From assembly GCA_964627445.1 (NCBI GenBank), contig CAZVJF010000005.1, positions 1-64,000 of the forward strand: 64,000 nucleotides of DNA. The letters run 5' to 3'. This document shows, piece after piece, positions 51,526 through 59,809 of the stretch. Below the pieces are notes generated by a model. The model saw only the letters and a list, made by a program, of their open reading frames with translations. It searched no databases and was not told where the DNA came from. This DNA is from Luteibaculum sp964627445 (lineage in GTDB: Bacteria > Bacteroidota > Bacteroidia > Flavobacteriales_D > Luteibaculaceae). Positions within the stretch are counted from its first letter, which is position 1. The number at the start of each line of letters is the position of its first letter. Position numbers and translations under genes: made by a program.

Positions 51526-53151
51526 TTAATACACTATTACCTTTTCCACCCGGGCCTTTCCATCTAACATAATCGCATGTAATACATAATGCCCGGGGGG
51601 TAACGTCAAGGTTTTGTTTTCCGATTCAGGAATTACATGCTTCAATTGTTGCCCCAAGCTGTTTAAAATAAATAATTCTCTTACCTGTTCTACGCCTGTA
51701 AGATACACCTGACCAGAGCTAGGATTTGGAAACACCTTAAAAGGCTCAGGTTCCAAGTCCTCAATGGATAAGCTTGGGTCGCACCTCCGATCAACAGGTA
51801 CCGTAGCGCAATTTGTACTGGCTTGGATTAGCGGGTGGTCTCCGTAACGCTCCAACAACAGATTTTCTATAGGCTGGAGACGCTGATAAGCTAACACCGC
51901 ATTTTCACTGGCAGTATTGCTTGGATTACCCGCCAAGTGCAACGCTAACGTGTACGATATTTTGTCGTTGGGATAAAACCTTTTTGGCAAATGGATAGGC
52001 AATACCTTACGTTCTCCAGGCTCACGGTTGGCTGTTGCCTCGGTCCATCCTTCTGAACCAGGCAGGTCACTGTAAACAAAACGGGTAGCGTTGTAGGTGT
52101 CGGTGGAGCTGGTATAGCTAACATGCCCTGCATTGATGTCGATAAGACAGGTGGTATCACGCCATACCGCTTTAGAATAAAAGTGATGCTCATCAAACGA
52201 TATCGGGTCCTGTTTAGCCTGTTCTGGATCACGACCTACCATATACATCCCACCCCACAAGTCACAAAACATGCTACCAAATGCCAAGGCAGGTGGGTTA
52301 TTTCCAAAACCCTGAAATGAACCTACCGATTCATCATTGTTATCACCATTATACATCACCATAGCCTGGTAATCCTCCCTAGAGCTAACATAATCATCTG
52401 CTGGCCAACCTAAATCTGCATCGATCCAAGTAGCTACTTGTAAAGTATCCAACTCCGCATCTCCTCTGTTGTACAGTGTGGTATTTATGAGCACCGTATT
52501 GTCTAATACATTGCTTAATTCCACGTTTACATCGAACATGCTGATCATGTAGTGAAGCTCCATACCAATAGCTCTTGGAAAATCAGGCCCCAAATCGTTT
52601 TTTATCAGGTAAATACATTCTTCACCTATAATATTAGGGTAATCACCTTCCTCTGGCTCATAGACCCCATTTTCATTGAGGTCCACAAAGGGAGCCATCT
52701 GCCACATTTCACCAATGGTGGTATCTCCGTTGGCTGGCCAATCTGATATCCCCCCGGGCATCTCGTAATTGGGATCGAGATAGTCTGATATGTGGTTTTC
52801 AATTTCCCCGGCAGTAACTGCCACCAAAGAAGCTGAAGCTTTTGATGGATCGGTGTTAATAGTACCCGGATTATAACCACTTTCCGATTCAGTTGACGAA
52901 GCCCTGTACTTTCCCACTACCCCCCGTAATGAACCGTTCTTATCGTAGCCTGTTGCCCAAGTATTTGCTGCAAATACCAATCCGGGACCATCGACCAAAC
53001 TGAGGCCAACACCGCTCTGATCATAAAAAAGCGGATCTTCATCGCTTAACGAGATAGAAAAGATATCGCCATTAACTTGAACTGCATTTTGTGCTACGCT
53101 GCCACATGCAATAGTCGCAAAGACTGCCGCAAATAGGTACTTTTTTATCAT
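51526..53151 (-). CDS. T9SS cargo protein, tandem paralogue 2
   Basis: This 541-residue protein has a signal peptide (MIKKYLFAAVFATIACGSVAQ) and a type A sorting tail (FKVFPNPSSGQVYL ... LPPGHYVLHAIM). It is the closest relative of the downstream paralogue, sharing long identical stretches such as NDKISYTLALHLAGN and NTASENAxLAYxxL. The probable metal loop reads DLNENGVYEPEEGDYP, the cleanest of the three. It is the middle gene, 11 bp behind the first. Function unknown; secretion to the surface or medium is the main inference. Confidence 0.8.
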   Translation of the reverse strand: MIKKYLFAAVFATIACGSVAQNAVQVNGDIFSISLSDEDPLFYDQSGVGLSLVDGPGLVFAANTWATGYDKNGSLRGVVGKYRASSTESESGYNPGTINTDPSKASASLVAVTAGEIENHISDYLDPNYEMPGGISDWPANGDTTIGEMWQMAPFVDLNENGVYEPEEGDYPNIIGEECIYLIKNDLGPDFPRAIGMELHYMISMFDVNVELSNVLDNTVLINTTLYNRGDAELDTLQVATWIDADLGWPADDYVSSREDYQAMVMYNGDNNDESVGSFQGFGNNPPALAFGSMFCDLWGGMYMVGRDPEQAKQDPISFDEHHFYSKAVWRDTTCLIDINAGHVSYTSSTDTYNATRFVYSDLPGSEGWTEATANREPGERKVLPIHLPKRFYPNDKISYTLALHLAGNPSNTASENAVLAYQRLQPIENLLLERYGDHPLIQASTNCATVPVDRRCDPSLSIEDLEPEPFKVFPNPSSGQVYLTGVEQVRELFILNSLGQQLKHVIPESENKTLTLPPGHYVLHAIMLDGKARVEKVIVY

Positions 53152-53162
53152 GATTTTATTTC

Positions 53163-54752
53163 TTATTGAATGACTACTCTTTTTGAAATAACTCCCATGT
53201 TACCAAGAGCTACTCGCACGAGGTAAGAACCAGGAGTCAAAACCAAACTTTCGGGCTTTTGGTCTGCCTGAAAACGCCTTATTTCCTGCCCCAAAATATT
53301 GGTTACCGTTACCTCTGTAGCTGCTTCAGGATATTCAAAATGGATAATTCCCTCGCTTGGGTTGGGAAAAACTTTGAAAGCATCTAGCACCAGGTTTTCT
53401 GAAATTCCAACGGCTCTATCGCAGTCCCTAACAATTTCCAGCGACTCACAATTTTGACTTAAGACCAGTCTAGGGTGGTCTCCATATAAGGTTAGCAATT
53501 CATCCTCAACCAAGGCAATTCGCTCTGATGCCAGTACTGCATTTCCCACATAATCCAACCCTTCGCCTTGGGCCAAGTGAAAAGCCAGTGTATACGATAT
53601 TTGGTCACCAGGGTGAAAGACTTTGGGCTGAAGAATGGTAAGCGCTCTTCGATCTCCCGCATTATTGAATGAGTTTAATTCGGTCCAACCGGTATCCAAA
53701 TCCAGATCTCCGTCAAAAGCATATCGTGTGAGTGGATAATCGGTACCGGCTACACCGGAAATATGTCCACTTCCAGCCTGAATTTGACAGGTTCCATCGC
53801 TCCATTTTGCCTGCAAGTTTTCTTCTACGTCAATGGTGCCTCCACCATTGAAAATTGATCCCCACATCGAGCCCCATAAATCACAAAACATGCTACCAAT
53901 AGCCAAAGCGGGTGGATTTTCCCTAAACTGCGTGTCATCAAAGTTGTCTCCATTGTAAAACACCACACTATTTGTAGGAACATTCGTATCCATGAAATCG
54001 TCTCTAGGATCCCCTAAATCCCCATCATGCCAAAGACCAACATGTAAGGTATCGATAGGCACAGTTCCTCTATGGTAAAGGGTAGTGTTCATCACCACCG
54101 TTTGGCTTAGGTGCGTACTTCCTTGGTGCCCCGAATTGAACACCCCTATCATATAGTGTTCCTCTACACCTAAAGGTTGCGTTAAAGTAGACCCCCCATC
54201 ATTTTTTATGAGATACACACATACGTCCCCAAAAATATCGGGGTATTCTCCCTGCTCGGGTTCGTAGATCCCGTTATCATTTAAGTCTATAAAAGGAGCC
54301 ATTTGCCACATCTCCCCGATGGTGGTATCCCCATTCGCTGGCCATTTCGCAATACCAGCAGGCATTTCATATCCTTGCTCTCCAAAAGATGTGCGGTGGT
54401 TTTCAATTTCAACGGCGCTTACTTGGGTTAGTGGATTTGAAACTGAAGCTAACTGACCGCTATTTATAGTGCCCGCTAAATGCATGCGCTCAGACCCACT
54501 AAAAGTCTCAAAGGCTCCCCGTAAATTCCCATCTGCATCATATCCCGCAAACCAAAGGTTAGAGGCGAACAGTAAGCTCTCATCGGAAATTGTCGTTAAA
54601 CCAGGATTAATGTCACCAAAATTATCAGAGAACAAAGCCCCTTCTTTTTCAATGGTGATTTTCAGACTATCGCTTTGAACCTGAACACGATCTTGAGCAA
54701 CAATAAACAAGTATAAAGTAGAGAAAGTAAAAAACAGTAGTAGTTTCTTCAT
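53163..54752 (-). CDS. T9SS cargo protein, tandem paralogue 1
   Basis: This 529-residue protein starts at the ATG at 54752, where a signal peptide begins (MKKLLLFFTFSTLYLFIVAQ); an in-frame ATG 18 bp upstream is less likely. It shares with the others the block WPANGDTTIGEMWQMAPFIDLNDNGIYEPEQGEYPDI and MNTTLYHRGT, but is the most diverged, with a different middle (GSTHLSQTVV) and a shorter C-terminal body. The tail (FKVFPNPSEGIIHFEY) is a type A sorting domain. It is first in the operon, behind a good promoter. Confidence 0.8.
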   Translation of the reverse strand: MKKLLLFFTFSTLYLFIVAQDRVQVQSDSLKITIEKEGALFSDNFGDINPGLTTISDESLLFASNLWFAGYDADGNLRGAFETFSGSERMHLAGTINSGQLASVSNPLTQVSAVEIENHRTSFGEQGYEMPAGIAKWPANGDTTIGEMWQMAPFIDLNDNGIYEPEQGEYPDIFGDVCVYLIKNDGGSTLTQPLGVEEHYMIGVFNSGHQGSTHLSQTVVMNTTLYHRGTVPIDTLHVGLWHDGDLGDPRDDFMDTNVPTNSVVFYNGDNFDDTQFRENPPALAIGSMFCDLWGSMWGSIFNGGGTIDVEENLQAKWSDGTCQIQAGSGHISGVAGTDYPLTRYAFDGDLDLDTGWTELNSFNNAGDRRALTILQPKVFHPGDQISYTLAFHLAQGEGLDYVGNAVLASERIALVEDELLTLYGDHPRLVLSQNCESLEIVRDCDRAVGISENLVLDAFKVFPNPSEGIIHFEYPEAATEVTVTNILGQEIRRFQADQKPESLVLTPGSYLVRVALGNMGVISKRVVIQ

Positions 54753-54775
54753 ACACCTAATTTCTCGCATCTTAT

Positions 54776-54807
54776 CAAAACTACAATATTTTTTTATTCG
54801 TATACAA
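54776..54807 (-). promoter_or_regulatory. Promoter of the tandem T9SS operon
   Basis: On the minus strand the -7 box TAGTTTTG (54783-54776) matches TAnnTTTG, and a TTG (54807-54805) lies 21 bp upstream, the usual -33 position for the phylum's primary sigma factor. The box ends 23 bp before the start codon. Confidence 0.7.
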
Positions 54808-55095
54808 TCTTGTTTTCACCTATTAAACTTTGTTTTAAAGGCTTGTATCTGAATTTTAAACAGCATTAATTCCACTTATTAATCTTCCAATCCACGGTCG
54901 ATACACACCAAAATGAAGAATACAAATCCTTTATTAGTAAAAATGATTGAGCTTTTTAAAAACACTAAAAATGCAATGAGACCTCGCCTGAGCACGAGTA
55001 TTATCCCTTAAAAAAAGCTTTAGAATCTTAGATGTTGTAATTGAAAATGCCCCGATTTTCAGATGAATGCTTACCGTGAGAGTAACATGGAAAAC
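54808..55095. other. AT-rich gap between T9SS operon and the integrated element
   Basis: No recognised gene lies here. A 32-codon ORF at 54913-55011 (plus strand, beginning MKNTNPLLVKMIELFK) is open and ends with a stop followed by an A-rich run; it has no promoter or family that I can point to. The rest is AT-rich without clear repeats. Confidence 0.4.
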
Positions 55096-55133
55096 AAAAA
55101 AGCCCATGAGATTTCGTTCTCACGGGCTTTTTT
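55096..55133. terminator. Bidirectional terminator next to the att-like site
   Basis: Six As and GCCC (55096-55105) pair with GGGC and six Ts (55124-55133); inside, TGAGA pairs with TCTCA around TTTCGT, with one A-C mismatch. It has U-tracts in both directions. On the minus strand it would directly follow a tRNA-Ser 3' end, as expected of the host tRNA gene's own terminator. Confidence 0.85.
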
Positions 55134-55136
55134 CTG

Positions 55137-55151
55137 TGCGGAGAGTGAGGG
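55137..55151 (-). other. Candidate attachment site: tRNA-Ser-like 3' end
   Basis: On the minus strand the 15 bases read CCCTCACTCTCCGCA, which is the shape of a tRNA-Ser 3' end: T-stem half CCCTC, acceptor half ACTCTCC, discriminator G and the first of CCA. No paired 5' parts of a tRNA are present to the right. It lies between a host-type terminator and the integrase, the arrangement left when an element integrates into a tRNA 3' end. The core length is a guess. Confidence 0.4.
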
Positions 55152-55279
55152 TCTTGAAACCGTGTTCTGTAGGGTTAGTACGAAATCTTAAAAGCCCATT
55201 TTTCAGGCGTTTTGGTGTTCCGACCGCTTCATACTATAGCATACTAAATCATAGTTTTGTCATAAGATTTGTCATAAGT

Positions 55280-56455
55280 ATGCCGATAGCTCCAAAATTC
55301 TACCTGTTCAAACTTAAGGATTCTTGCCGGATCCAAGTGTCCATATCCGCTGGAAAACGCATAAGAGAGTACACTGATCTGTACTTGGATGAGAAACACT
55401 GGGATAAAAAGAAACAGCGTGCAAAGCCATTGAACCAACGCCTCATTGCCATAAACAAGGAGCTGCAGCAGATAGAAGACCGATGTTTGGCTATTGATAA
55501 AGACCGATGGAATAAAGACGTTTTAAAGCGATGCATCAGCCCAGAAAGTGACAGCGGTAAACTTTCTTTTTTTGAGGTTTGGGATAAATACCTGGAATAC
55601 GGATCCAAAACCAAATCACCAGAAACACTCACCAAGTGGAAGGTGATTAAAAAGAAAGTAGAGGAATTTCAAGTACACCTGGGCCGAAAACTTGATTTTG
55701 ATGATTTTGACGCGGTACTGTACGATGAGCTGATCTATTTCTACAATTCCCAGGGGTACGCCAATAACACCACAGGTAGACACATTCGATTTATTAAGAG
55801 CTTTCTCATTTGGGCTAAGGATAGAAAGTATCACAACAACAATGATTTTAGGAAATGGAAAGGATTTAGCGAGGAAGCAGATTTAACCTACATGGAGGAA
55901 GACGAACTTTTCCACTTCCTCAATTACCCATTTCCAAAGGGTGGGTCACTTTATAATGTGCGAGAGAACTTCTGCTTTCGATGCTTTACTGGTATGCGGT
56001 TCTCAGATACCCGGGACCTACACCCCTCTGAAATTGATATCAAAAACAAGCGAATTACCAAGACCATCTATAAAACGGGAGATCGAAACCATGTTTTTCC
56101 GCTGAGCAAATACGCAATAGAAATATTAGAGCGTAATGACCTCAATCTGCATGTTTACAACAGTGCCAAGGAAAATCTACTGCTTAAGGATGCTGCCAAA
56201 GAAGCGGGGCTGGATCGGCCAGTAAAAAGAATGATACGCAGAGGAAGCCAGCGCGATATTCAGATTAATCCGCTGCATGCTATTATCTCTACTCACATGG
56301 GTAAGCGCACGTTTATAACCCTTTCATTGATGCGGGGGGTGCCGGAGCGGATTATTTTGAGAATAGTAGGTAACAAGGACTATAAGAGCATAGCCCCGTA
56401 TATTAAGATTGTAGACCGACACTCATTTGAATGGGTGGAAAAAGCTTGGGGTTAG
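55280..56455 (+). CDS. Tyrosine recombinase (integrase)
   Basis: The product is 391 residues from the ATG at 55280; the frame is open further upstream through the att-like region, but the family's N-terminal Arm-DNA-bind start (MPIAPKFYLFKLKDSCRI) fits here. A SAM-like core-binding domain spans about 95-185. Catalytic residues are R240 (TGMRFSD), K265, H339 and the nucleophile Y374 (IAPYIKI). In the usual H-x-x-R box the Arg is Lys (H339-M-G-K342-R343), and the His/Trp of box III is N365 (GNKD). It probably inserts and excises the element. Its stop overlaps the convergent gene by 4 bp. Confidence 0.88.
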   Translation: MPIAPKFYLFKLKDSCRIQVSISAGKRIREYTDLYLDEKHWDKKKQRAKPLNQRLIAINKELQQIEDRCLAIDKDRWNKDVLKRCISPESDSGKLSFFEVWDKYLEYGSKTKSPETLTKWKVIKKKVEEFQVHLGRKLDFDDFDAVLYDELIYFYNSQGYANNTTGRHIRFIKSFLIWAKDRKYHNNNDFRKWKGFSEEADLTYMEEDELFHFLNYPFPKGGSLYNVRENFCFRCFTGMRFSDTRDLHPSEIDIKNKRITKTIYKTGDRNHVFPLSKYAIEILERNDLNLHVYNSAKENLLLKDAAKEAGLDRPVKRMIRRGSQRDIQINPLHAIISTHMGKRTFITLSLMRGVPERIILRIVGNKDYKSIAPYIKIVDRHSFEWVEKAWG

Positions 56456-56745
56456 GCTTTTTCTTTGAACTTGGGTTCCGCTTTAGATTCTTGTTGTATC
56501 TCTTCCTTGATTCGCTCCTCCACCTCTTCCCCAAAGCTGTAATCCACAGGTCTAAAGTTTTCACCGCGCCAGACTGTTTCCGTTTTGGTAAGCTCTCGAA
56601 GTTTGAGACAAATGCCATAGCCGTCAATTTCTCGAATGTCCTCTACGTGGTAGATCTCACCTTTTACGGGCATTTCTTCCGGGATAAACCATTTTGGTTT
56701 CCAGTTATCCCTGATGCATACTACCTTTTTTCCTATTTCGAACAT
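56452..56745 (-). CDS. Hypothetical element protein, 97 residues
   Basis: I do not recognise a family. The protein begins MFEIGKKVVCIRDNWKPKW and contains a beta-rich first half (GEIYHVEDIREIDGYGICLKLREL) and a charged, coiled-coil-like end (FGEEVEERIKEEIQQESKAEPKF). The first half recalls small SH3-like phage proteins with the pattern G-x-x-V-x-C-I-D-D-x. It ends 4 bp inside the integrase gene on the other strand. Confidence 0.6.
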   Translation of the reverse strand: MFEIGKKVVCIRDNWKPKWFIPEEMPVKGEIYHVEDIREIDGYGICLKLRELTKTETVWRGENFRPVDYSFGEEVEERIKEEIQQESKAEPKFKEKA

Positions 56746-56863
56746 AAAAGCAAAGATACAATACCCCTAATAAAAATATCAGTTGGTTATTCTTGTGTGA
56801 TAGGGAGTTACCGAAAGTTCTTAATAGTTTTCAACCTCTCCAGAAAAAAAGTTAGTTCAGCTA

Positions 56864-56871
56864 TACCTTTG
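56864..56871 (+). promoter_or_regulatory. -7 box of the structured small transcript
   Basis: TACCTTTG fully matches TAnnTTTG. It lies 5 bp before the ATG at 56877, so the transcript should start at about that ATG. No clear -33 TTG was found. Confidence 0.5.
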
Positions 56872-56876
56872 TGGAT

Positions 56877-57076
56877 ATGAATGGTAAAAATAAGGCCTGG
56901 CAACAGGCCAGCCAAAAAGTGAGATCCTTTTTGGAAAAACTAGTTGCGTACACGGTGGTTCGTATACTAGGAAACCTCATCCTAGATTAGTAGGAAGAGG
57001 TTTCTAATTGATCTGTTCACCGGTTGCGGTGGAATCCTGTTTACAAAACGCTCACCCGGCACGGTGGGCGTTTTTC
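56877..57076 (+). ncRNA. Candidate structured RNA, or 37-residue peptide mRNA
   Basis: About 200 bp between a consensus -7 box and a terminator hold a series of hairpins. They are GGCCTG-GCAA-CAGGCC (56894-56909), an 8-bp stem CCAAAAAG with CTTTTTGG (56912-56934), a 13-bp stem with one internal mismatch at 56971-57004 (outer GAAACCTC with GAGGTTTC), and CACCG with CGGTG (57018-57031). The terminator closes the series. A 37-codon frame (56877-56990, beginning MNGKNKAWQQASQKVRSFLE, amphipathic and hydrophobic towards the end) overlaps the first part. It may be a noncoding RNA or a type I toxin-like mRNA. No family is recognised. Confidence 0.45.
57047..57076 (+). terminator. Terminator of the structured small transcript
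   Basis: AACGCTCACC (57047-57056) pairs with GGTGGGCGTT (57063-57072) with one G-T pair, then TTTTT. It closes the hairpin series on the plus strand. Confidence 0.75.
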
Positions 57077-57167
57077 ATTGATATGGATTTCAAAATTAAT
57101 AATAAATCTATAACCGCCAACGCCACCTATAATGCATGCGCTACGCGACACACATCATAGCCAGATT

Positions 57168-57623
57168 TTATGCACAAGGCAGGAAAGGTCTGCACACTTC
57201 AACCACCTTATCGCATTGTTCAACATCCATCATTCCAATGTGGCAAAACTCTTCATCTATATCAAGCTGTATTGCTAACCATTTGTAAGCCTTGTTTCGG
57301 TTGCTAATATTAGGAATCCATTTACGCCATATCTTATTGATAAGACTTGTTTTTGCTATTTGGTCAAAGTAGTAATGCGCTCGTTTTTTTGCTTCTCTAA
57401 GTTCTTTGTTTGCCAATCTACCTAATGCCTTATCAGTTCCTTTGTGAACACCTACATAAGCGTCACAAGGCTTGCAAATGTAAATCATACCATAGCTTCT
57501 GCCATAAACATAACTACTGTCAATGTAGTTCGTTTTGCCACCACAGTATGGGCAGATATGCCCAGTGCATAACATAGGGTATAAATCATGGCTGGTTTGT
57601 TCTGTATTCTTAGTTTCTTTCAT
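57168..57623 (-). CDS. DUF3268-type zinc-finger protein
   Basis: This 151-residue protein has CPYCGGKTNYIDSSYVYGRSYGMIYICKPCDAYVGVHKGTDKALGRLA, two CxxC knuckles with the spacing of the DUF3268 zinc-finger family. These occur mainly in phages and mobile elements. The second half is helical and basic, followed by a Cys-rich end. It may bind DNA. The gene stands apart from the next by 77 bp. Confidence 0.8.
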   Translation of the reverse strand: MKETKNTEQTSHDLYPMLCTGHICPYCGGKTNYIDSSYVYGRSYGMIYICKPCDAYVGVHKGTDKALGRLANKELREAKKRAHYYFDQIAKTSLINKIWRKWIPNISNRNKAYKWLAIQLDIDEEFCHIGMMDVEQCDKVVEVCRPFLPCA

Positions 57624-57699
57624 CTATCAAAGTTTTTCGTTTGTGGATAGGTCGTAGCTTTTAATCCGCCACGCTTTATACCCAAGCCGTTGGCATAAC

Positions 57700-57855
57700 T
57701 TAGCAATTCTTCACTACACCAGTACCGTTGCAATTAGAGCACTTTACAGTATCGAAATCATCATTTATATCTACTTCTCCAGCACCCCAACAAACACTAC
57801 ATTCTAGCAGTGTTTTTGATGGTTTATGCTGTTTTTCTTTGTCTGATACTTTCAT
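57700..57855 (-). CDS. Small DnaJ-type zinc-finger protein, 51 residues
   Basis: An ATG at 57855 opens 51 codons ending with TAA at 57700-57702. The protein contains two copies of C-x-x-C-x-G-x-G: ECSVCWGAGEV and KCSNCNGTGVV, the zinc-binding repeat of DnaJ. One zinc ion is likely. There is no J-domain. Its start overlaps the HNH gene's stop as ATGA, so translation is coupled. Small zinc-finger proteins of this kind occur in phage early regions; the role here is unknown. Confidence 0.75.
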   Translation of the reverse strand: MKVSDKEKQHKPSKTLLECSVCWGAGEVDINDDFDTVKCSNCNGTGVVKNC

Positions 57856-58259
57856 GATTGTGGTGAATTAACTCTTCTGTATTTCTCTTTCGCATCGTAT
57901 CGCAAGTGGCAGAGTTGGCAGGCTGCCTTTAATCTCTCGTCTCTTACGTTGTGATTTGTCTCGTCATGATCAAGATGTGCAATAGTCAGCACTACTTTAA
58001 CGCGCTTTGGGTTTGGAATAGGCTCCACTCTCCCCGTCTGTTTATTTTTCTTACCTTCAACTGTCCTTGGTTGTTTACTGGCCTCCTCAAAGTCCCGGTA
58101 CCACCCCGTGGTCTTACCCCTGTACCTAACGGCCCAAACATATTCCCCGTGCTTAAAATCACAGCCTAGAAATTCGCAGGTATTTCCCGCCCTTTTCATG
58201 ATCCTAGGTCTTATCTCTGACTTCCAGTTTTTGGGATATTTCTTGTAGTCTATCGGCAT
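57852..58259 (-). CDS. HNH-type nuclease-like protein
   Basis: This 135-residue protein has a CEFLGC pair, then VLTIAHLDHDETNHNVRDERLKAACQLCHLRYDAKEKYRR. The H-L-D-H...N pattern and the later CxxC, CHLRYD are those of an HNH endonuclease, in which the paired cysteines bind zinc and the first His acts in catalysis. In phages such proteins nick DNA for packaging or recombination. It lies 2 bp behind the small membrane protein gene and overlaps the next gene by four bases. Confidence 0.8.
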   Translation of the reverse strand: MPIDYKKYPKNWKSEIRPRIMKRAGNTCEFLGCDFKHGEYVWAVRYRGKTTGWYRDFEEASKQPRTVEGKKNKQTGRVEPIPNPKRVKVVLTIAHLDHDETNHNVRDERLKAACQLCHLRYDAKEKYRRVNSPQS

Positions 58260-58261
58260 AA

Positions 58262-58408
58262 TTATTCGTTGTCAGTTTGTTCATCATCCTCGTAGAATGT
58301 GTTGTAAACGTTGAGCAGTACTTGAATTAATAGGGCTATTGAAGCTAAAAAAGCTGTAGCTATTAGTATTGCTCCTCCTAAGGGAGATAGGCTAAAAGTT
58401 ATTTCCAT
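58262..58408 (-). CDS. Small single-span membrane protein, 48 residues
   Basis: An ATG at 58408 opens 48 codons to TAA 58262-58264. The protein begins MEITFSLSPLGGAILIATAF, has one long hydrophobic stretch (about residues 9-32) and an acidic tail (YEDDEQTDNE). It fits the tight array of the element: 27 bp behind the methyltransferase stop and 2 bp before the HNH start. It might be a holin-like or inhibitory protein; I see no motif that decides this. Confidence 0.6.
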   Translation of the reverse strand: MEITFSLSPLGGAILIATAFLASIALLIQVLLNVYNTFYEDDEQTDNE

Positions 58409-58435
58409 GTCAATCTAATATCCAATGTTAAAATT

Positions 58436-59809
58436 CTAGGCCGCCTTGCTTTCCGGCAACGGCCACCCTTTAGCCTTGGCTACGGCTTGATTGAAAAGGG
58501 CCCACACTTCATCATCTATGAATTTGAAATGCCCAGTACCCTTCTTGTACACCCTAACCATAAAGTAGCCCCATTCGTACCACTTACCCCATTCGCGTTT
58601 TTCTTCACGGTAAAATTCACTGAGCGTAACCTCAAATCGGTTCCCTGTAAGGTAATTCAGTGCCTTCTGGGTGTCGTCCATCACCTCAAACGTGTGCGAA
58701 ATTTCTGGCCTTCCGGAGAATGACCAGCTACTTTTTACCCAGGGGAAAATGAATTTGCGATTCACTAGGTAGTGGCTGTTGGTCTTCCATCCCTCCACTG
58801 CATACCGGTTGTCGTGATAGTGCAAGGTGAGTTTATCAAATAGCTCTAGCAATACTTTTTCCATCCGCTGGCCGTGTGTCTGAACCACCATGTCCATCAT
58901 GCGGTATATGTTTTTCATGGTAAATGGCACCTGCTGTTGCTTCTGAACAAACCTGTTCAGCTCCTCCTTAAGGTTTGCCGTCATGTACTTTTCTATATTC
59001 ATCTTTCCGAAAACCCATTTCCAACAGAGTTTTTGGAGGTTTACCCGAAATTCTTCGATAGTCACTTCGCGCTCCTCCTCGGTTATTGTCATTGTTACAG
59101 ACTTAGCCCCCACAGGAGCAATCAGAGCGTTCATTTTAATTGCGGTATCCGCCACTGTTTCGTACAGCTTGAGCGCCCCAACATATCGCTGCACAACCTC
59201 ACGTACTTCGTTGTATGGCATTATGCCACTTTGGTGATGTTGATTCTCCCCGGGCTGAGCCATATCGAAAAAGTCTTCAAAGGTGCCCTCTGTCGCAGGC
59301 TTATATAGTCGTACAACGGCCACCTCCACATCTGTTTTTCGTTGAGAATCTTCAAAAACTGAACCTATGTTTTCCCAAAAACCGTATTGAATAATTGCCT
59401 GTCCTAACTCGCTTCTAAGTCGCGTGTATCGGTTTTTTAGTGTTTCTGCATTGCACAGCGCATGAATTTCACAACCATCAGGTGCGATATTCCAGGCATG
59501 AAGCACATGATCCACCCCTTTGCTAAATGGCGGGTTCATGAACACATAGTCAACATGGCTAATTTCCTCACGAGTAACCTCTAAAAAGTCAGACTTCAAA
59601 AATCGATCTGTTTTAGATTTAGCTATTTCCCTGAGCTCCCTATCCTTTTCGCAGGCAATGGTTTTCGCACCCAGTTCATTAAGCACATCCAGTATTGCGC
59701 CGGAACCCGCAGAAGGCTCCAACACATACTTTCCGGCAAGATCAATGCCATTGATAAGATATTCGGCCGTTGCTCTTGGGGTAGGATAAAAATCTGAATT
59801 GAACATCAC
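58436..59809 (-). CDS. N6-adenine DNA methyltransferase with DUF4942-like tail
   Basis: This 457-residue protein has SAM-binding motif I LEPSAGSG (30-37) and catalytic motif IV NPPF (92-95), the order and NPPF form of N6-adenine methyltransferases. The first line FYPTPRATAEYLI is also typical of phage members. Residues about 190-450 resemble DUF4942. No restriction partner is nearby, so it is an orphan enzyme that may protect the element's DNA or regulate it. The start overlaps the stop of the short gene upstream by four bases. Confidence 0.85.
   Translation of the reverse strand: MMFNSDFYPTPRATAEYLINGIDLAGKYVLEPSAGSGAILDVLNELGAKTIACEKDRELREIAKSKTDRFLKSDFLEVTREEISHVDYVFMNPPFSKGVDHVLHAWNIAPDGCEIHALCNAETLKNRYTRLRSELGQAIIQYGFWENIGSVFEDSQRKTDVEVAVVRLYKPATEGTFEDFFDMAQPGENQHHQSGIMPYNEVREVVQRYVGALKLYETVADTAIKMNALIAPVGAKSVTMTITEEEREVTIEEFRVNLQKLCWKWVFGKMNIEKYMTANLKEELNRFVQKQQQVPFTMKNIYRMMDMVVQTHGQRMEKVLLELFDKLTLHYHDNRYAVEGWKTNSHYLVNRKFIFPWVKSSWSFSGRPEISHTFEVMDDTQKALNYLTGNRFEVTLSEFYREEKREWGKWYEWGYFMVRVYKKGTGHFKFIDDEVWALFNQAVAKAKGWPLPESKAA

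Noticed and set aside
54913..55011. 32-codon ORF on the plus strand
   Set aside because: The frame is open, but no promoter, family or spacing argument supports it; mentioned only within the gap entry.
55137..55175. Complete tRNA-Ser gene
   Set aside because: Only the 3' end shape is present; the T-stem 5' half does not pair and no D or anticodon arm follows in the right place.
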